5,424 nt of DNA from an uncultured Collinsella sp. Its GTDB lineage: Bacteria > Actinomycetota > Coriobacteriia > Coriobacteriales > Coriobacteriaceae. Within the stretch, counting starts at the first letter, position 1, and every line of letters starts with the position of its first letter. The translations under genes were made by a program, and so were the position numbers. Below are positions 1 through 5,424 of this stretch, piece after piece. Location of the stretch: assembly GCA_947003675.1 (NCBI GenBank), contig CAMQPJ010000107.1:1-5424 (forward strand), written 5' to 3'. The notes below the pieces were generated by a model. The model did no database searches. It was not told the DNA's origin and saw only the letters and a program-made list of their open reading frames with translations.

Positions 1-1505
1 CTGATCACGTTGAGGGTCACGCCCTGCTCGTTAAAGTAGCCGATGGTCTCGGCCGCCGAGGTACGAATCTCGTCGCGGATGGTCACAAATCCCACGGGCT
101 CGGCCTCGCCCACCATATCCCCATCGGGCGTAAAGCCGTCCACGCGCGCCACCACGAGCACGCGGCAGGTATCGGCAAGCTCGGCGACACGGTTCTCGAC
201 CTGGGCAAACGCACGATCAGAGAGCACAAATTGCGCGGCGCCCATTACGTAGGAGCCCTGCGCAAAAGAAGCGCCGCTCCATTTTTTAGACGACGAGAAT
301 GGAATGACCGACAGCGGCTCGGACACCTCGACCGGGCGATCGGCGTAATAGTTGAGCAGCGCCTGGCAGGTCTCGTTGGCATCGGCCGAAGTCGCACGTG
401 CCACGTTAGCCAGCGCAAAATCGAGCACTGTGGTATCGACGGGAACAGCCGCCTCGTCCGAGTCCACGCCAAAGCCAACACCCTCAACAGGCAGCGGATA
501 CGTGCCCTCGACCTCCATACGGCCCGACGTGATGGTGCCCGTCTTGTCCAGGCACAGCACGTCGACGCGAGCGAGTGTCTCGATGCAGTAGAGCTGCTGT
601 GCCAGCACCTTGCGGCGGGCCAGGCGCACCGTGGCGATGGCGAGCACCGACGAAGTCAGCAGCACCAGGCCTTGCGGGATCATACCCAGCAGGGCGCCCA
701 CCGTGGACAGCAGCGCCGACGAAGGCACATGACCGGCCAACAGCTCGGAGAAGCACCACGAAAGCGCGCTATCGCCCGGGGTTCCCGCGGCATCCCACAG
801 CTCGCTCACACTCGAGGCAAACAACGCCAAACCGAGCGGGATCATGATGATGCTCGCAAAGCGCACGATGGCGTTCAGCGCGTTCATGATCTCGGAATTA
901 ACCTTTTTGACGTACTTGGCCTCGTTATTAATTTTGGCCACGTAGTTGTCGGCGCCGACATGGATCACGCGGGCGCGCAGCAGGCCCGAGTCGATAAAGC
1001 TGCCGCTCATGAGCTCAGAGCCTGGCTGTTTCTTAATAAGGTCGCTCTCGCCCGTCAGCAGGCTCTCGTTCACGAGCGCCTCGCCCGACACCACCACGGC
1101 GTCGGCGGGAATCTGGTCGCCGCGCCCCAAGCGGATGATGTCGTCGAGCACGATCTGGTCCAGGCCGAGCTCCACCTCGGCGCCGTCGCGCACCGCGATG
1201 GCCTTCTTGGAGGTCAGCAGCGTGAGCTTATCGACCATCTTCTTGGAACGCATGGACTGAATGACGCCAATAGCGGTGTTCAAGAACACCACGAACAGGA
1301 ACGTCAGATTCTTAAACGAACCGGTCAAAATGACCAGGAAAGCCAAGATCACGTTGATCAAATTGAACAGCGTGCAGAGGTTCTCGATGATGAGCTCTTT
1401 GACCGACTTGGTCTTGAATTCCATGTTGCGGTTGATTTTACCGGCGGCGATACGCTCCTCGACCTCGGCGGTTGAGAGCCCGCGCTCGATATCCGTTGCT
1501 GCCAT
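1..1505 (-). CDS. Cation-translocating P-type ATPase, CtpE-like (partial, C-terminus beyond left edge)
   Basis: This is the N-terminal 501 codons of an ATP-driven membrane ion pump, with no stop before the left edge. Seen in the translation: two membrane segments (about residues 43-61 and 67-84), an actuator domain with the TGES dephosphorylation loop (T151-S154), and a third segment near 214-232. A fourth segment near 262-292 carries the ion-site motif P277-Q-G-L. Then come the phosphorylation loop D320-K-T-G-T, where D320 is the phospho-aspartate, and a short nucleotide-binding domain with FSSSKKW (403-409). DEIR (478-481) begins the return into the P-domain. The GDGxND hinge and segments M5 onward are missing because of the window edge. 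The pattern IPQGL followed by LLTS, then ARVDVLCLDKTGT, resembles the CtpE-type group, linked to Ca2+ in mycobacteria; the substrate here is inference. The start at 1505 has a GGGA six bases upstream; in-frame ATG 1517 lacks a clear RBS. Confidence 0.93.
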   Translation of the reverse strand, partial: MAATDIERGLSTAEVEERIAAGKINRNMEFKTKSVKELIIENLCTLFNLINVILAFLVILTGSFKNLTFLFVVFLNTAIGVIQSMRSKKMVDKLTLLTSKKAIAVRDGAEVELGLDQIVLDDIIRLGRGDQIPADAVVVSGEALVNESLLTGESDLIKKQPGSELMSGSFIDSGLLRARVIHVGADNYVAKINNEAKYVKKVNSEIMNALNAIVRFASIIMIPLGLALFASSVSELWDAAGTPGDSALSWCFSELLAGHVPSSALLSTVGALLGMIPQGLVLLTSSVLAIATVRLARRKVLAQQLYCIETLARVDVLCLDKTGTITSGRMEVEGTYPLPVEGVGFGVDSDEAAVPVDTTVLDFALANVARATSADANETCQALLNYYADRPVEVSEPLSVIPFSSSKKWSGASFAQGSYVMGAAQFVLSDRAFAQVENRVAELADTCRVLVVARVDGFTPDGDMVGEAEPVGFVTIRDEIRTSAAETIGYFNEQGVTLNVI

Positions 1506-1532
1506 ACCACGTCCCATCACGTCGCGTCGGTA

Positions 1533-1570
1533 TAAGAAAACCGCCCGGACCATGCGAGGTTCGGACGGTC
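1533..1570 (-). terminator. Rho-independent terminator downstream of tRNA-Arg
   Basis: On the minus strand a 13-position stem forms between 1558-1570 and 1539-1551, with one A-C mismatch and a 6-nt loop (1552-1557). It is followed by a T-rich tract (TTTTCTTA, 1540-1533). It lies 10 nt past the CCA end of the tRNA and should end the tRNA transcript. It also sits only about 27 nt before the ATPase start codon, so it would insulate that gene or limit read-through into it. Confidence 0.8.
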
Positions 1571-1580
1571 TTACGTTCGA

Positions 1581-1657
1581 TGGTGCCCCATGTTGGATTC
1601 GAACCAACGGCCTTCTGCTCCGGAGGCAGACGCTCTAATCCCCTGAGCTAATAGGGC
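1581..1657 (-). tRNA. tRNA-Arg, anticodon CCG, reads codon CGG
   Basis: A complete cloverleaf is visible on the minus strand. The acceptor stem is GCCCTAT with ATGGGGC (seven pairs, one U-G). Next come a D-arm GCTC/GAGC with a 9-nt loop, an anticodon stem TCTGC/GCAGA with loop CTCCGGA, a 5-nt variable loop and a T-arm GTTGG/CCAAC with loop TTCGAAT. The gene ends with discriminator A and an encoded CCA (1583-1581). In the loop C32-U33 is followed by CCG, whose plus-strand complement is at 1621-1623, giving arginine specificity for CGG. All stems are intact and nothing suggests a pseudogene. It has its own promoter (1669-1698) and a terminator just downstream. Confidence 0.97.
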
Positions 1658-1668
1658 CAACGGTTGGC

Positions 1669-1698
1669 ATTATACCCAAGTGCACCACGGGCTATCAA
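1669..1698 (-). promoter_or_regulatory. Sigma-70-type promoter for tRNA-Arg
   Basis: On the minus strand the -10 box is a perfect TATAAT (1674-1669). A TTGATA -35 box (1698-1693, five of six matches to TTGACA) lies 18 nt upstream of it. An A/T-rich stretch further upstream (about 1694-1715) could act as an UP element. The expected start near 1661-1663 is only a few bases before the tRNA 5' end, as is usual for tRNA genes. Confidence 0.78.
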
Positions 1699-1777
1699 AA
1701 TAAAAGAAAAAGCTTTGCAATTCCGAGGAAGACGCGGCGCAACGGCCCACTTTAGAAGGCAAAAGCGAGTCAGATAG

Positions 1778-1783
1778 TATAAA
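1778..1783 (+). promoter_or_regulatory. Possible -10 box of an aro operon promoter
   Basis: TATAAA (five of six matches to TATAAT) occurs 77 nt before the aroF start codon, in the divergent intergenic region. I could not find a convincing -35 box at 16-18 nt spacing. TTTAGA at 1751-1756 is 21 nt away, which is too far. If it is used, transcription would begin near 1790, barely upstream of the terminator-like hairpin at 1802. An unseen promoter further upstream is equally possible. Confidence 0.3.
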
Positions 1784-1801
1784 CTCTCATGCACATATAT
1801 A

Positions 1802-1826
1802 ACGGCTCGCGATGCGGGCCGTTTTT
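1802..1826 (+). terminator. Intrinsic terminator hairpin in the aroF leader (possible attenuator)
   Basis: A nine-base-pair stem with no mismatch (one G-U) forms between 1802-1810 and 1814-1822. It has a 3-nt loop GAT and runs straight into five T residues (1822-1826). The tail is right for the plus strand; on the minus strand the following sequence is TATATATG, a poor U-tract. No plus-strand gene lies upstream within the window, so the hairpin most likely interrupts the leader of the aro operon, 34 nt before the aroF start. A control function is inferred; the structure itself is clear. Confidence 0.72.
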
Positions 1827-1842
1827 GCAAGGGTTATCCATC

Positions 1843-1853
1843 GAGGTGAGAGG
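1843..1853 (+). promoter_or_regulatory. Ribosome binding site that fixes the aroF start
   Basis: A purine-rich GAGGTGAGAGG precedes ATG 1860. Its AGGTGA core (1844-1849) is 10 nt away and the second AGG (1851-1853) is 6 nt away. The upstream in-frame ATG at 1812 lies inside the terminator hairpin and has no such site, so 1860 is chosen as the start. Confidence 0.75.
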
Positions 1854-1859
1854 CACACC

Positions 1860-2885
1860 ATGATTGCGATTTTAAAGCAGAGCGCCAGCGACGAGGCCGT
1901 CAGCCATATCGTCAGCTGGATTGAGAAAAAGGGCCTGAAGACCGACGTCTCGCGCGGCGAGAACGAGACGATCATCGGCCTGGTGGGCGATACGACCAAG
2001 ATCGACCCGTTCCTGCTCGAGTCCATGGACGTCGTCGAGCGAGTGCAGCGCGTCTCCGAGCCGTTCAAGCGTGCCAACCGCAAGTTCCACCCCGAGGACT
2101 CCATCATCGACTGCGGCCACGGCGTCAAGATCGGCGGCGACCAGTTCCAGGTCATCGCCGGCCCGTGCTCCGTCGAGGGCGACAACCTCATCCGCATCGC
2201 CCGCCGCGTGAAGGCCGCCGGCGCCACGATGCTGCGCGGCGGCGCCTACAAGCCCCGCACCTCCCCGTACGCCTATCAGGGCATGGGTCCCGCCGGCCTG
2301 GACCTGTTGTGCGAGGCATCCGCCGAGCTCGACATGCCGATCGTCACCGAGATCATGGACCCGCGCGACGTGCAGGTCTTCCTCGACAAAAAGATCGACG
2401 TCATGCAGATTGGCGCTCGCAACGCCCAGAACTTCCCCCTGCTCAAAGAGGTCGGCAAGACGCAGACCCCGATCCTGCTCAAGCGCGGAATGTCCGGCAC
2501 CGTCGACGAGTTGCTCATGGCAGCCGAGTACATCATGAGCGAGGGCAACGACAACGTCATCCTGTGCGAGCGCGGAATCCGCACCTTCGAGACCCGCACC
2601 CGCAACACCTTCGACCTCAACGCCGTGCCGGTGCTGCACCACCTGTCGCACCTGCCCGTCGTCGCCGACCCCAGCCACGCCACCGGTTACACCCGCTATG
2701 TTGAGCCCATGGCGCTCGCCGCGACTGCCTGCGGCGCCAACGGTCTGGAGATCGAGGTCCACGACGACCCGAGCCACGCTTGGTCCGATGGTGCTCAGGC
2801 CCTCACCCCCGACCAGTTTGACGACACCATGCGCCGCATCCGCGCCATCCGCGAGGTCGTCTGTCAAGAGACCGTTCAGGAGTAG
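1860..2885 (+). CDS. aroF: 3-deoxy-7-phosphoheptulonate (DAHP) synthase, type Iβ with N-terminal regulatory domain
   Basis: This cytoplasmic enzyme condenses phosphoenolpyruvate with erythrose-4-phosphate to DAHP, the committed step into the shikimate pathway. The 341 residues align from memory end to end with the 338-residue Thermotoga maritima enzyme. Residues 1-70 form a ferredoxin-like (ACT-like) domain, and the (β/α)8 barrel follows. Visible motifs are GPCSVE (101-106), LRGGAYKPRTSP (125-136), QIGARNAQNF (183-192), LLKRG (206-210), CERGIRTFE and DPSHATG (270-276). The four metal ligands are all present: C103, H273, E299 and D310, each one residue beyond the Thermotoga numbering. The N-terminal domain binds Tyr/Phe in Thermotoga; similar feedback here is inferred. 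The start at 1860 matches the family N-terminus and has a good RBS. It is the first gene of the aro operon, behind a possible attenuator. Confidence 0.97.
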   Translation: MIAILKQSASDEAVSHIVSWIEKKGLKTDVSRGENETIIGLVGDTTKIDPFLLESMDVVERVQRVSEPFKRANRKFHPEDSIIDCGHGVKIGGDQFQVIAGPCSVEGDNLIRIARRVKAAGATMLRGGAYKPRTSPYAYQGMGPAGLDLLCEASAELDMPIVTEIMDPRDVQVFLDKKIDVMQIGARNAQNFPLLKEVGKTQTPILLKRGMSGTVDELLMAAEYIMSEGNDNVILCERGIRTFETRTRNTFDLNAVPVLHHLSHLPVVADPSHATGYTRYVEPMALAATACGANGLEIEVHDDPSHAWSDGAQALTPDQFDDTMRRIRAIREVVCQETVQE

Positions 2886-2888
2886 GCC

Positions 2889-3803
2889 ATGGGTACGGTG
2901 AGAAACGCACGCGTTAACCAGGGTGGCCCCAAATGCGCCGGTATCGTGGGCCTGGGCCTCATCGGCGGCAGCTTTGCCCGCGGCTATGCGCAGGCGGGCG
3001 TCCGCGTGCTGGCCTGGGACCCCGATGACGACGTCATGACGGCCGCCAGCATGGGCACCGTTGCCGGCGAGCTCAACGACGAGACGCTCGGCGAGTGCGA
3101 CATCATCGTCCTGGCATGCTACCCCGAGGCCTGCATCGAGTGGCTCGAGGCGCACGCCCAGGCACTCGCCGACGCCACCGACACCGAGGCCATCATGGGC
3201 CCCGTGGTGATCGACACCGTGGGCGTCAAGGGTATCGTGTGCGAGCGCGCCTTTGAGCTTGCCCGCGAGCACGGTTTTTACTTTGTAGGCGCACATCCCA
3301 TGGCGGGCACGCAGTTCTCGGGCTACGCGCATTCCCGCGCCGACCTGTTCCAAGGCGCACCGCTCGTGCTCGTACCGCCCGCAGTGGACGACGCACTTAA
3401 GCTTGAGCTTTTGGGCCAGGTGCGCGAGATGGTACGCCCCTTAGGCTTTGGCAAGTTCAGCGTAACGAGCGCCGCCGAGCACGACCGCGTCATCGCCTTT
3501 ACGAGCCAGCTCGCGCACGTCGTCTCCAACGCCTATGTAAAGAGCCCGACCGCTCAGGTCCACCACGGCTTTTCGGCGGGCAGCTACCGCGACCTCACCC
3601 GCGTAGCACACCTCAATCCGCAGATGTGGTCCGAGCTCATGATCGACGACGCCGATGCACTCGCCTTCGAGATTGACCATCTGATCGAATCGCTCGGCGC
3701 CTACAGTCGCGCCCTTAAGGACCGCGACCAGCGCTATCTGGAGAATCTCCTTGCCGAGGGCGACCGCATCAAGCGCGCGCTCGACGACGAGGCCTCCCAC
3801 TAG
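2889..3803 (+). CDS. tyrA: Prephenate/arogenate dehydrogenase (TyrA), ACT-less form
   Basis: TyrA oxidatively decarboxylates prephenate (or arogenate) with NAD(P)+ on the way to tyrosine. The 304-residue protein begins its Rossmann domain at about residue 16 with GIVGLGLIGGS (18-28; dinucleotide loop G21-x-G23-x-x-G26). The substrate motif HPMAGT follows, with H136 as the expected catalytic histidine. A helical dimerisation domain comes next, with EHDRVIAFTSQLAHVVS (H198) and YRDLTRVA, whose R234 should bind the substrate carboxylate. The length leaves no room for the C-terminal ACT domain of Bacillus TyrA and there is no fused chorismate mutase, so this is the minimal form. Q142 replaces the common Glu after HPMAGT. 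AGGAG (2878-2882), inside the end of aroF, lies 6 nt before ATG; only 3 nt separate the genes, suggesting coupled translation. Prephenate versus arogenate preference cannot be decided from sequence alone. Confidence 0.94.
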   Translation: MGTVRNARVNQGGPKCAGIVGLGLIGGSFARGYAQAGVRVLAWDPDDDVMTAASMGTVAGELNDETLGECDIIVLACYPEACIEWLEAHAQALADATDTEAIMGPVVIDTVGVKGIVCERAFELAREHGFYFVGAHPMAGTQFSGYAHSRADLFQGAPLVLVPPAVDDALKLELLGQVREMVRPLGFGKFSVTSAAEHDRVIAFTSQLAHVVSNAYVKSPTAQVHHGFSAGSYRDLTRVAHLNPQMWSELMIDDADALAFEIDHLIESLGAYSRALKDRDQRYLENLLAEGDRIKRALDDEASH

Positions 3804-3839
3804 ACCACCCATCACGCCAGGTCGAAAGGACCGAAGCTT

Positions 3840-4946
3840 ATGGCGATTACCATCGATATCGACACCGCACGCCCCTACCAGGTGCATGTGGGCACGTTTT
3901 TACTGGAGCAGGCGGGCCCACTCGTCCGCGCCACCGCTGGCGGATCGCGCGCCGTCATCGTGACGGACACCAACGTAGGTCCCCTCTACCAAATGCCCGT
4001 TAAGCAGAGCCTGGAGGCCGCAGGCTACGAGGTGAGCATCTGCACCTTCGAGGCCGGCGAGGCCCATAAGCGTGCCGAGACCTATGTTGCCATTTTGGAG
4101 TTTGTGGCCGAGCACGAGCTTTCGCGCTCCGACGTGATCGTGGCACTCGGCGGCGGCGTCGTGGGCGACGTGGCGGGCTTTGTGGCCGCCACCTACATGC
4201 GCGGCTGCAAGTTTGTGCAGATTCCCACAAGCCTGCTCGCCATGGTGGATTCGTCGGTCGGCGGGAAGACGGCCATCGACCTGGCAGCCGGCAAGAACCT
4301 GGCCGGCGCCTTTTGGCAGCCGAGCGTGGTCATCGCCGACGTGGGGTGCCTGGCCACCCTCACGCCCGAGCAGTTCGCCGACGGCTGCGGCGAGGTCGTC
4401 AAGCACGCCGTGATCGCCGACCCGGAGCTTTTCGCCGAGCTGGAGAAGACCCCGCTCACGCTTGAGCTGCTGAACCGCGACGTGGCCCGTGTGGCGCTCA
4501 TCATCGCCCGCAATATCGACATTAAGCGCGCCGTGGTCGTTGCCGACGAGCGCGAAACCAATCAGCGCAAGCTTCTCAACTTTGGTCACAGCGCCGGGCA
4601 CGCCGTCGAAGCCTGCGAGCACTTTGAGCTCGGCCACGGCAACTGCGTGTCCATCGGCATGGGCATCATCACGCGTGCCGCAGCCCTGCATGGCGTTTGC
4701 GATGCCGAGCTGCCCGATCGTATTGAGGAGCTCTGCGCCCGCCACGGCCTCAAGACCCGCTGTGACCTAGATGCCGATGCCGTCTTTGCCGAGGCGCTCC
4801 ACGACAAAAAGCGCGCGGGCGACACCATCGACCTGGTAATTCCGCACGACATTGGCCGTTGCAGCATCGACCGCACGCCGCTTTCCACCTTCCACGATTT
4901 GATTGCCGAGGGCCTCGGCCAGAAGGGAGACGTTTCCGCATGTTAG
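3840..4946 (+). CDS. aroB: 3-dehydroquinate synthase
   Basis: AroB turns DAHP, the product of the upstream aroF enzyme, into 3-dehydroquinate, using NAD+ and a divalent metal (usually Zn2+ or Co2+). The 368 residues match the usual bacterial length of about 350-370. The N-terminal nucleotide-binding part has GEAHK (73-77), LGGGVVGDVAGF (103-114) and IPTSLLAMVDSSVGGKTAID (128-147, with K143). The C-terminal domain has KNLAGAFWQP, then GCGEVVKH with E185 and K188, then NFGHSAGHAVE with H250 and H254, and ELGHG with H266. E185, H250 and H266 correspond to the metal ligands E194, H271 and H287 of the Aspergillus AROM domain, and the spacing between the two histidines is the same. The start ATG has AAAGGA (about 3825-3830) 9 nt upstream, in the 36-nt gap after tyrA. 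The end overlaps aroA by 7 nt. No key residue is missing. Confidence 0.97.
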   Translation: MAITIDIDTARPYQVHVGTFLLEQAGPLVRATAGGSRAVIVTDTNVGPLYQMPVKQSLEAAGYEVSICTFEAGEAHKRAETYVAILEFVAEHELSRSDVIVALGGGVVGDVAGFVAATYMRGCKFVQIPTSLLAMVDSSVGGKTAIDLAAGKNLAGAFWQPSVVIADVGCLATLTPEQFADGCGEVVKHAVIADPELFAELEKTPLTLELLNRDVARVALIIARNIDIKRAVVVADERETNQRKLLNFGHSAGHAVEACEHFELGHGNCVSIGMGIITRAAALHGVCDAELPDRIEELCARHGLKTRCDLDADAVFAEALHDKKRAGDTIDLVIPHDIGRCSIDRTPLSTFHDLIAEGLGQKGDVSAC

Positions 4947-5424
4947 CCCGCATCACCCCGTCCCCACTCAAGGGCACCGTTCCCGCCATCGCATCCAAAT
5001 CGATGGCGCATCGCCTCATCATCTGCGCCGCGCTTGCCAACGGCGAGACGCACGTTGCCTGCAACACGACCTGCGCCGATATCGAGGCCACGGTGCGCTG
5101 CCTCACGGCGCTCGGCGCCCGCATCGAAACCGTCGAGGACGGCTTCCAGGTCCACCCCACCATGAAGAGCATTGAATTTGGCCTGCTCAAGGCCCTTGCC
5201 GGCGGCACGCTCGACTGCGGCGAGAGTGGCTCCACGCTGCGCTTTATGCTGCCTGTCGCCTGCGCGCTGGGTGCGGAGGCCACCTTCGTGGGCCAAGGCC
5301 GCCTGGGCGCCCGCCCGCTCTCCCCGCTTTCGGACGAGATCATCGCCGCCGGTTGCGACCTGCAGGGCCTGGGCGGTTTTCCGCTCAAGACGAGCGGCCG
5401 CATGCGCCCGGGCACCTTTGTGCT
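4940..5424 (+). CDS. aroA: 3-phosphoshikimate 1-carboxyvinyltransferase (EPSP synthase), partial at right edge
   Basis: AroA transfers the enolpyruvyl group of PEP to shikimate-3-phosphate, giving EPSP, the penultimate step to chorismate. Only the first 161 codons (of about 430 expected) are in the window. Near the N-terminus is ASKSMAHR with K20, S21 and R25, matching K22, S23 and R27 of the E. coli enzyme, which contact both substrates. CGESGSTLRF (about 93-102) corresponds to the NAGTAMRP segment around glyphosate-site Gly96 and keeps the glycine. GRLGARPLSPL (about 120-130) matches the RMKERP segment. ATG 4940 overlaps the last two codons of aroB in another frame, with GGGAG (4925-4929) 10 nt upstream, so translation is probably coupled to aroB. 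The family is clear, but the C-terminal catalytic residues lie outside the window. Confidence 0.95.
   Translation, partial: MLARITPSPLKGTVPAIASKSMAHRLIICAALANGETHVACNTTCADIEATVRCLTALGARIETVEDGFQVHPTMKSIEFGLLKALAGGTLDCGESGSTLRFMLPVACALGAEATFVGQGRLGARPLSPLSDEIIAAGCDLQGLGGFPLKTSGRMRPGTFV

Noticed and set aside
231..1475. A 414-codon open frame on the plus strand
   Set aside because: It is antisense to the P-type ATPase, whose TGES, PQGL and DKTGT motifs are all in frame on the minus strand. The composition (H, Q, R, A rich) is that of a shadow frame.
1261..1638. A 125-codon plus-strand frame ending in a CWIRTNGLLLRRQTL-like tail
   Set aside because: The tail is the antisense of the tRNA-Arg gene, a well-known source of spurious small proteins. 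The rest is antisense to the ATPase.
1581..1698. tRNA-Arg as an integration site for a mobile element
   Set aside because: There is no integrase, no duplicated tRNA 3' end and no change in composition nearby; the flanks are housekeeping genes.
1812..1859. A 16-residue N-terminal extension of AroF from ATG 1812
   Set aside because: That ATG lies inside the terminator hairpin and has no RBS. The family N-terminus and the strong RBS both fit ATG 1860.
1658..1859. T-box or other known amino acid riboswitch in the aroF leader
   Set aside because: I found no T-box consensus, no specifier-loop arrangement and too little sequence before the terminator for one.
1872..3353. A 493-codon open frame on the minus strand opposite aroF and tyrA
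   Set aside because: It is rich in A, G, V, D, H and L with no recognisable motif, and lies opposite two genes with complete catalytic motifs. Long antisense frames are expected from GC-biased codon use.
3900..4745. A 281-codon minus-strand frame opposite aroB
   Set aside because: aroB on the plus strand has every metal ligand and motif. The antisense frame has no domain that I recognise.

Overview
The window is ordinary chromosomal housekeeping DNA from a GC-rich bacterium. GC-ending codons, a CCA-encoding tRNA-Arg gene, Shine-Dalgarno starts and the protein styles (type Iβ DAHP synthase, ACT-less TyrA, CtpE-like P-type ATPase) point to a Gram-positive lineage. The Coriobacteriia (Collinsella-like actinobacteria) are my best guess, but this is inferred from style and not proven. 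I see no mobile element, CRISPR array or defence system.

Layout. Positions 1-1505 (minus strand) hold the N-terminal 501 codons of a cation-transporting P-type ATPase; its C-terminal part lies beyond the left edge. Just upstream of it, on the same strand, are a Rho-independent terminator (about 1533-1570), a tRNA-Arg gene with anticodon CCG (1581-1657) and a good sigma-70-type promoter for that tRNA (1669-1698). Positions 1658-1859 form a divergent intergenic region. On the plus strand it contains a weak -10-like box and a very good intrinsic terminator hairpin (1802-1826), placed between any possible upstream promoter and the first aro gene.

From 1860 to the right edge is a tightly packed plus-strand operon for aromatic amino acid biosynthesis. 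Its order is aroF (DAHP synthase, step 1 of the shikimate pathway), tyrA (prephenate/arogenate dehydrogenase, tyrosine branch), aroB (3-dehydroquinate synthase, step 2) and aroA (EPSP synthase, step 6, cut by the window edge). Gaps are 3 and 36 nt, then a 7-nt overlap, so co-transcription and some translational coupling are likely. AroF carries an N-terminal ferredoxin-like (ACT-like) domain of the kind that confers feedback control in Thermotoga DAHP synthase. TyrA has no room for a C-terminal ACT domain.

The point most worth a second look is the terminator-like hairpin in the aroF leader. No plus-strand gene lies upstream for it to terminate, and an upstream segment could form an alternative pairing with it. 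That suggests transcription attenuation of the aro operon, but the promoter is not resolved, so this remains a hypothesis.
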